64,000 bases of DNA from Streptomyces verrucosisporus. Its GTDB lineage: Bacteria; Actinomycetota; Actinomycetes; Streptomycetales; Streptomycetaceae. The position numbers and the translations under genes are program-made. The notes below the pieces were generated by a model. That model searched no databases, was not told the DNA's origin, and saw nothing but the letters and a program-made list of their open reading frames with translations. Positions 60,272-64,000 of the stretch are shown here, piece after piece. Where the stretch lies: the NCBI RefSeq assembly GCF_017114865.1, contig NZ_JADEYH010000013.1, positions 62,001 through 126,000 on the forward strand, in the 5' to 3' direction. Each line of letters opens with the position of its first letter. Positions within the stretch are counted from its first letter, which is position 1.

Positions 60272-60502
60272 GACGAGGCTCTTCTCGGATCTCTCGGTGG
60301 GACGGTGCGGCTTTGTACGGTCGTACGAATCCGTGGGGCGGACGAATCCGGGGAACCCTACGAAGCGGCCGACCGTCAGCAACGATACCGGCACACCGGA
60401 AGGCCCCCTCGGCACGGGGGGACGGCCGCCCGGTAGCGTCAGGGCCACACATCGGCGAACGGCCCGGGGCCGGGACGACATCTAGGGGAAGACACAGAGC
60501 AC

Positions 60503-61528
60503 ATGACGGACCGACGACGCCGCGCGGCCCCTGAGACCTCGACCGGGATCCCGACCGGTACCGCCCCGGGCCCGCTCCGGCCGCGGTGCCCCGCCGGCCC
60601 GTCCCCGTCCGGTCCGCCTCTCCCCGGCCTGCCTCTCCCCGGCTCGCTCCCCGGCGGCCGGCTCGTCCGCGACCGGGAGGACGACAACCCCTTCGCCGCA
60701 CCGCCCGAGGGCCGCCCCGAGCAGCCCTGGCGCCCGCGCGGGTCCCGGGGGTCCGACGCGTCCGGCTCCTCCGGCTCGCCGGACTCCCCGCGAGGCGACG
60801 GCGACAGGGGCGGCGACGGTGACGGGGACGGTGACGGGGACGGCCGGAGCGGCGACCGGCCGGAGGGCTCCTCTCCCGACTGGGGCAGCAGGTGGAGCAG
60901 CCGCCAGCCGGGCCGCCAGAGCGGCGGCTTCGGCAGTGGCGGCCGGCCGGAGCGGAGCGGCGGGCAGGGCGGTGCTCCCGGCGGTATGCGCTGGGATCCG
61001 ACCGACCCCGTCCAGCGCCGGGCCCGTTACGCCCTGGTCATCGGCGGCTGGGGACTGATCTTCGCCTTCTTCGGCTTCCCCTGGCTGGCGGTTCCGCTGG
61101 GCGCGCTGGCCGTGTACTGGGGCGTCGGCGCCGTCCGCGGCAAGCCGGGCACGGACGGCGGTACGGACGGCGGCGCCGGGGGCACCGGTTCCGGCGCGGA
61201 GACCGGCCGGGCGGCCGCCCGGCCCGAGGACGTGGCCGGCACCGACCGCTCCGCCGCGCCGGAGCCCGGCGCGGACCGGGCGCCCGCCCCCGCCGGCCCG
61301 GAGGCCGGCCGCTCGGGCCGGCCGCAGCTGGCGGCGGCGGTGACCGGGCTGGTCACCGGGATCCTCGCGCTGATGGTCATCGCCGCGCAGTTCACCGTCC
61401 AGCTCGTCTACCGCGACTACTTCGTCTGTGTCGAGGACGCGCTCACCAACTCCTCGCGCCAGGCGTGCGAGCGGCATCTGCCCGAGCAACTGCGCCCGCT
61501 GTTCGGTGATCCCGAACGCGAGGAGTGA
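60503..61528 (+). CDS. Membrane protein with long disordered N-terminus
   Basis: A 341-aa protein: about 160 residues of Pro/Arg/Gly/Asp low complexity (including a DGDGDGDGDG run), then two close helices (YALVIGGWGLIFAFFGFPWLAVPLGALAVYWGVG), another linker, one more helix (LAAAVTGLVTGILALMVIAAQF) and a conserved-looking cytosolic or external end YRDYFVCVEDALTNSSRQACERHLPEQL with two Cys. Conserved membrane protein next to purN in Streptomyces as I recall. ATG start. Convergent with the DUF6350 gene. Confidence 0.8.
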   Translation: MTDRRRRAAPETSTGIPTGTAPGPLRPRCPAGPSPSGPPLPGLPLPGSLPGGRLVRDREDDNPFAAPPEGRPEQPWRPRGSRGSDASGSSGSPDSPRGDGDRGGDGDGDGDGDGRSGDRPEGSSPDWGSRWSSRQPGRQSGGFGSGGRPERSGGQGGAPGGMRWDPTDPVQRRARYALVIGGWGLIFAFFGFPWLAVPLGALAVYWGVGAVRGKPGTDGGTDGGAGGTGSGAETGRAAARPEDVAGTDRSAAPEPGADRAPAPAGPEAGRSGRPQLAAAVTGLVTGILALMVIAAQFTVQLVYRDYFVCVEDALTNSSRQACERHLPEQLRPLFGDPEREE

Positions 61529-61596
61529 GGCCGGGCGCGGTCACGGACGCCGCGGCGTCCGCGGGGGGCCTCCGGGGGCCTCGCGGCCGCCGGGCG

Positions 61597-63000
61597 TCAG
61601 CGCCCGCGGGCCGGGCGCAGCCGCCAGGCCCGTATGGCCAGGGCCGCAGGCGTCCCCAGGCCGGCCGTCCAGCCCAGCGCCGCGGCCCCGGTGAGCCGCC
61701 AGTCCGGGCCGAGACGGGCCAGCGCCCCCGTGCCCAGCGGGCCGCCCGCACAGGCGGCCAGCACCGCCATCGCCGCGCCGCAGCCGCAGGCGGCCAGCGC
61801 GACCGCACAGGCGGTCGCCCGTCCGTCCAGTGCCGCGGGGCCTCCCGCGGCGGGCACGGCCGCGCGCGCCACGCACCACGCCGCGAACCCTCCGCCCGCC
61901 AGCGGGACCACGAGCGCCGCGGCCCAGGTCACGGGGGCGCCCGGTCCTTCGGCCGGTACGGCCGCCAGCAGCGGGAAGTCCGGCAGCGGCGGCAGGCCGG
62001 TCACGGCCGCGGGGCGCACCGCGCTGCCTCCCCCGAGCGTGAACCCGGGGCCGAGGCCGTACGCCGCGCCCCAGACGGCCGCGTTGGGTGTCAGGGCCAG
62101 GGCCAACAGCAGGACCGCGACCAGGCCCGGCCATGTCGGGGCCCACTGTTCCGGTGCGGGAAAAGCGGCCCGCCGGTCTGTGGCCACATGCCAGAGCAGG
62201 GCGCCCGCCGCCAGCAGTGCGCCCCCGGCGCACAGTGCCGCGGCCGACGCGGCGGCGCCGCGCAGGGCGGCCGACGCGGCGGCACGGGTGAGCACCGGCC
62301 GCTCCGTCCGCCGCATACGGCGCATACAGCGCATACGGTGCGGGAGCCGCGGCGGGGCCTCGGGCAGCGGGCGCCCCAGGCCCGTCCACGTCCCCGCCGC
62401 CGCGGCCGCGGCCACCACCGCGGGCAGGCGCAGCGCGGCACCCAGCGGATCGACCCGGATGGGGCCGGACGCCGCGTAGACGGTGACGGCCGCCGCGACC
62501 AGCAGGTATCCGGTGACGATCCAGCACGTGGCACGCCATGTCGCGCCCGTGTCCCCCGCACCGGAACCCGCACCGGCTCCCCGGCCGGGGGCACAGCCGG
62601 GAACACCGCCGGGGACAGCTCCGGGGACTCGTGCGGAGGCAGGCACCCGGACCGCGCCCCGGGCCGTGCGGTGGAGCAGCCACACCGGCACGGCGCACAG
62701 CATCAGGGGCACCAGCCCGACCGGCGCGGGGGAACCGCTGAGGGTTTCGGTACGCACGAGGGGGGCACCGTGTGCCACCAGCCAGAGGTCGGCGGCGACG
62801 CGCAGCGCACCGCCGGGGCCGTCGTCGGGGTGGGGTGAGGTGATCCACAGCAGCATGACGAGGACCGCGATTCCGCCCAGACCCAGGCCCGCGGCCATCA
62901 CACCGTCCAGAAGACGGTCGCGGGGAGGGACCGGCGCATGAGGGACGAGCGCGAGGGCATGCGGGGGCGGTGGGGAGGGCGACGCGTCGCGGCGGGTCAT
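61597..63000 (-). CDS. DUF6350 (PerM-like) integral membrane protein
   Basis: A 467-aa membrane protein with ten or so hydrophobic helices, the first being LLDGVMAAGLGLGGIAVLVMLLWI and later WLVAHGAPLVRT and PVGLVPLMLCAVPVWLLHRTARG, which are the signature region of the DUF6350 / cell-division PerM-type family. The central helix pair is separated by an Arg-rich loop with repeated MR residues. ATG 63000 with no ribosome site; GTG at 63009 is possible. Divergent from the sigma-like gene. Confidence 0.82.
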   Translation of the reverse strand: MTRRDASPSPPPPHALALVPHAPVPPRDRLLDGVMAAGLGLGGIAVLVMLLWITSPHPDDGPGGALRVAADLWLVAHGAPLVRTETLSGSPAPVGLVPLMLCAVPVWLLHRTARGAVRVPASARVPGAVPGGVPGCAPGRGAGAGSGAGDTGATWRATCWIVTGYLLVAAAVTVYAASGPIRVDPLGAALRLPAVVAAAAAAGTWTGLGRPLPEAPPRLPHRMRCMRRMRRTERPVLTRAAASAALRGAAASAAALCAGGALLAAGALLWHVATDRRAAFPAPEQWAPTWPGLVAVLLLALALTPNAAVWGAAYGLGPGFTLGGGSAVRPAAVTGLPPLPDFPLLAAVPAEGPGAPVTWAAALVVPLAGGGFAAWCVARAAVPAAGGPAALDGRATACAVALAACGCGAAMAVLAACAGGPLGTGALARLGPDWRLTGAAALGWTAGLGTPAALAIRAWRLRPARGR

Positions 63001-63082
63001 GGGATACACGCCGACATGCTGCCAACAACGCCCGATTCGCCCGGGCAACAGGGAAAAAGTCGATGTGTCGCACACAGTACGC

Positions 63083-63099
63083 TATGAAGTTTTTTCATA
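63083..63099. promoter_or_regulatory. AT-rich inverted repeat
   Basis: TATGAA-GTTTT-TTCATA, perfect 6-bp arms around a T-run in a GC-rich genome, within the divergent promoter of the sigma-like gene and DUF6350. Confidence 0.5.
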
Positions 63100-63102
63100 C
63101 AG

Positions 63103-63131
63103 TGCGGCGGTATGGCGTCCATACCGCCGCA
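63103..63131. promoter_or_regulatory. 29-bp inverted repeat, candidate operator
   Basis: TGCGGCGGTATGG-CGT-CCATACCGCCGCA, perfect 13-bp arms with a 3-nt centre, ending 29 nt before the ATG at 63161. Confidence 0.7.
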
Positions 63132-63160
63132 ATCATGACGACCCGTAGGGGGCGGCCAGC

Positions 63161-64000
63161 ATGACCGAGACACTCTCCCTCCCCGCGCCCGCCGAGGAGG
63201 CGGCCCCGGAGGCCGCCGAGCACGAGGAGCCCGCCGCCGGGCCGTCGTCCGGGCTCGCGGAGACCGCGGACCTCCCCCACCCGAAGGCGGCGGACGGACC
63301 GGCCGAGGCGTTCGATCTGCTGTACGCGCGCCTGGCCCGGCCGCTGCTGCGCCAGACGTATCTGCTCACCGGCGACAGGGAACCGGCCGTACGGGCCGTA
63401 GGCCATGCCTTCCGGCAGGCGTGGGAGCGGTGGCCCGAGGTCGCCGTGGACCGGGATCCGGCCGGCTGGGTGCGGACGGCCGCCTACGACCACGCCCTCT
63501 CGCCCTGGCACCGGCTGGACCCCCGCCGCCGCGCGGCCCGGAGGGACGGGGCGGGGAACGAGCCGGGGAGCGGAAGTCTGCCACCGGAGGCGCTGCTGGA
63601 CCTGCCGCCCTCCTACCGCCGCACGCTGCTGCTGCACGACGGCCTGGGGCTCGGCCTGTCGGAGACGGCCGCCGAGAGCGAGGCGAGCACCGCCGCCACG
63701 GCCGCACGGCTGATGCACGCGCGCGAGGCGCTGGCCGAGTACGTGCCCGGCCTGCGCCGTGTCGCACCGGACCGGCGCAGGGAGATCATCCGCTCGATGC
63801 TGGAGGATCTGGCGGACGCCGGCTCCCTGCCCGGACTCCCGTCCGCCCGTACGGCGCGCACCGGCAGCGAGCGGACGGTGCGGCTGCGGACGGGCGCCTC
63901 GTTCGGGGCGACCGCGCTGGTGGCCGCGGCCGCGGTGCTGGCGTCCCTGGCCGGGCCGCAGGCGCACGACTCCGCCCGGCAGGCGCCGCGGGAGGCAAAG
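63161..64000 (+). CDS. Sigma-70-like protein with membrane segment (3' end cut)
   Basis: The first 280 residues of a larger protein. After an acidic Ala/Glu-rich start, about 50-110 resemble sigma region 2 (EAFDLLYARLARPLLRQTYLLTGDR, AVGHAFRQAWERWPEV), and about 145-190 resemble region 4 (LLDLPPSYRRTLLLHDGLGLGLSETA, TAATAARLMHAREAL). A hydrophobic stretch (GATALVAAAAVLASLAG, about 250-267) follows, unusual for a sigma factor. Both sigma regions look degenerate. It may be a membrane-tethered sigma or a sigma-derived regulator. ATG with GGGGG upstream. Continues past 64000. Confidence 0.75.
   Translation, partial: MTETLSLPAPAEEAAPEAAEHEEPAAGPSSGLAETADLPHPKAADGPAEAFDLLYARLARPLLRQTYLLTGDREPAVRAVGHAFRQAWERWPEVAVDRDPAGWVRTAAYDHALSPWHRLDPRRRAARRDGAGNEPGSGSLPPEALLDLPPSYRRTLLLHDGLGLGLSETAAESEASTAATAARLMHAREALAEYVPGLRRVAPDRRREIIRSMLEDLADAGSLPGLPSARTARTGSERTVRLRTGASFGATALVAAAAVLASLAGPQAHDSARQAPREAK

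Overview
The window is about 64 kb of very GC-rich chromosomal DNA from an actinomycete, almost certainly a Streptomyces. Third codon positions are nearly all G or C, GTG starts and 4-nt GTGA/ATGA overlaps are common, terminators are long GC hairpins without U-tracts, and several genes have a TANNNT box 6-7 nt before the start codon, as expected for leaderless transcripts. The gene content (sdhCDAB, trpS, mdh, folD-DUF3017, purHN, DUF6350, many small regulators) and the order as I remember it fit the conserved core of a Streptomyces chromosome. I could not align it to a reference. I saw no tRNA, rRNA, CRISPR array, transposase or prophage.

Layout. 1-5908: divergent locus for a sialic-acid-like (Kdn/teichulosonic-type) cell-wall polymer, with NeuB, a NeuA-HAD fusion and a DUF6716-type transferase on the minus strand and a GT2 plus a polysialyltransferase-like protein on the plus strand. 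6199-8369: a 50-aa membrane protein, a broken pterin dehydratase remnant and a coenzyme-B12 mutase catalytic subunit. 8620-9576: L,D-transpeptidase lipoprotein. 9873-17046: two paralogous ECF sigma/membrane-partner gene pairs pointing away from a secreted FG-GAP amidase. 17100-20815: a hydrolase fused to an ABC ATPase, with its permease. 20887-22515: GH20 hexosaminidase. 22758-26907: an OHCU-decarboxylase-like gene and the succinate dehydrogenase operon. 27010-31034: metallophosphoesterase, small membrane protein, DD-carboxypeptidase, 2H phosphoesterase. 31093-33662: trpS and an ornithine aminotransferase.

33715-45422 is a more accessory, regulator-rich stretch: a MocR regulator opposite a CMD/ICL-like pair, an MFS pump opposite a MerR regulator with a clear operator, an ImmA/IrrE peptidase-membrane protein-TPR triad, a DUF3574 protein, a Uma2 protein, a VOC protein, an AMIN-like lipoprotein, and a short GntR gene opposite three overlapping small genes. 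45591-53130 is a five-gene minus-strand operon that makes and imports glycine betaine (aldehyde dehydrogenase, choline oxidase-like flavoprotein, ATPase, fused permease, binding protein). 53458-63000 is housekeeping: mdh, DUF3017, folD, two small membrane proteins, purH, purN and two membrane proteins. A sigma-like membrane protein runs off the right end.

Themes. Cell-envelope functions dominate the left half: wall polymer synthesis, L,D-transpeptidase, amidase, DD-carboxypeptidase, hexosaminidase and two ECF sigma modules. The most system-like candidates are the twin ECF modules around the amidase, the hydrolase-ABC fusion, and the ImmA/MAB_1171c-like/TPR triad. Function for these is inferred from domains and arrangement only.
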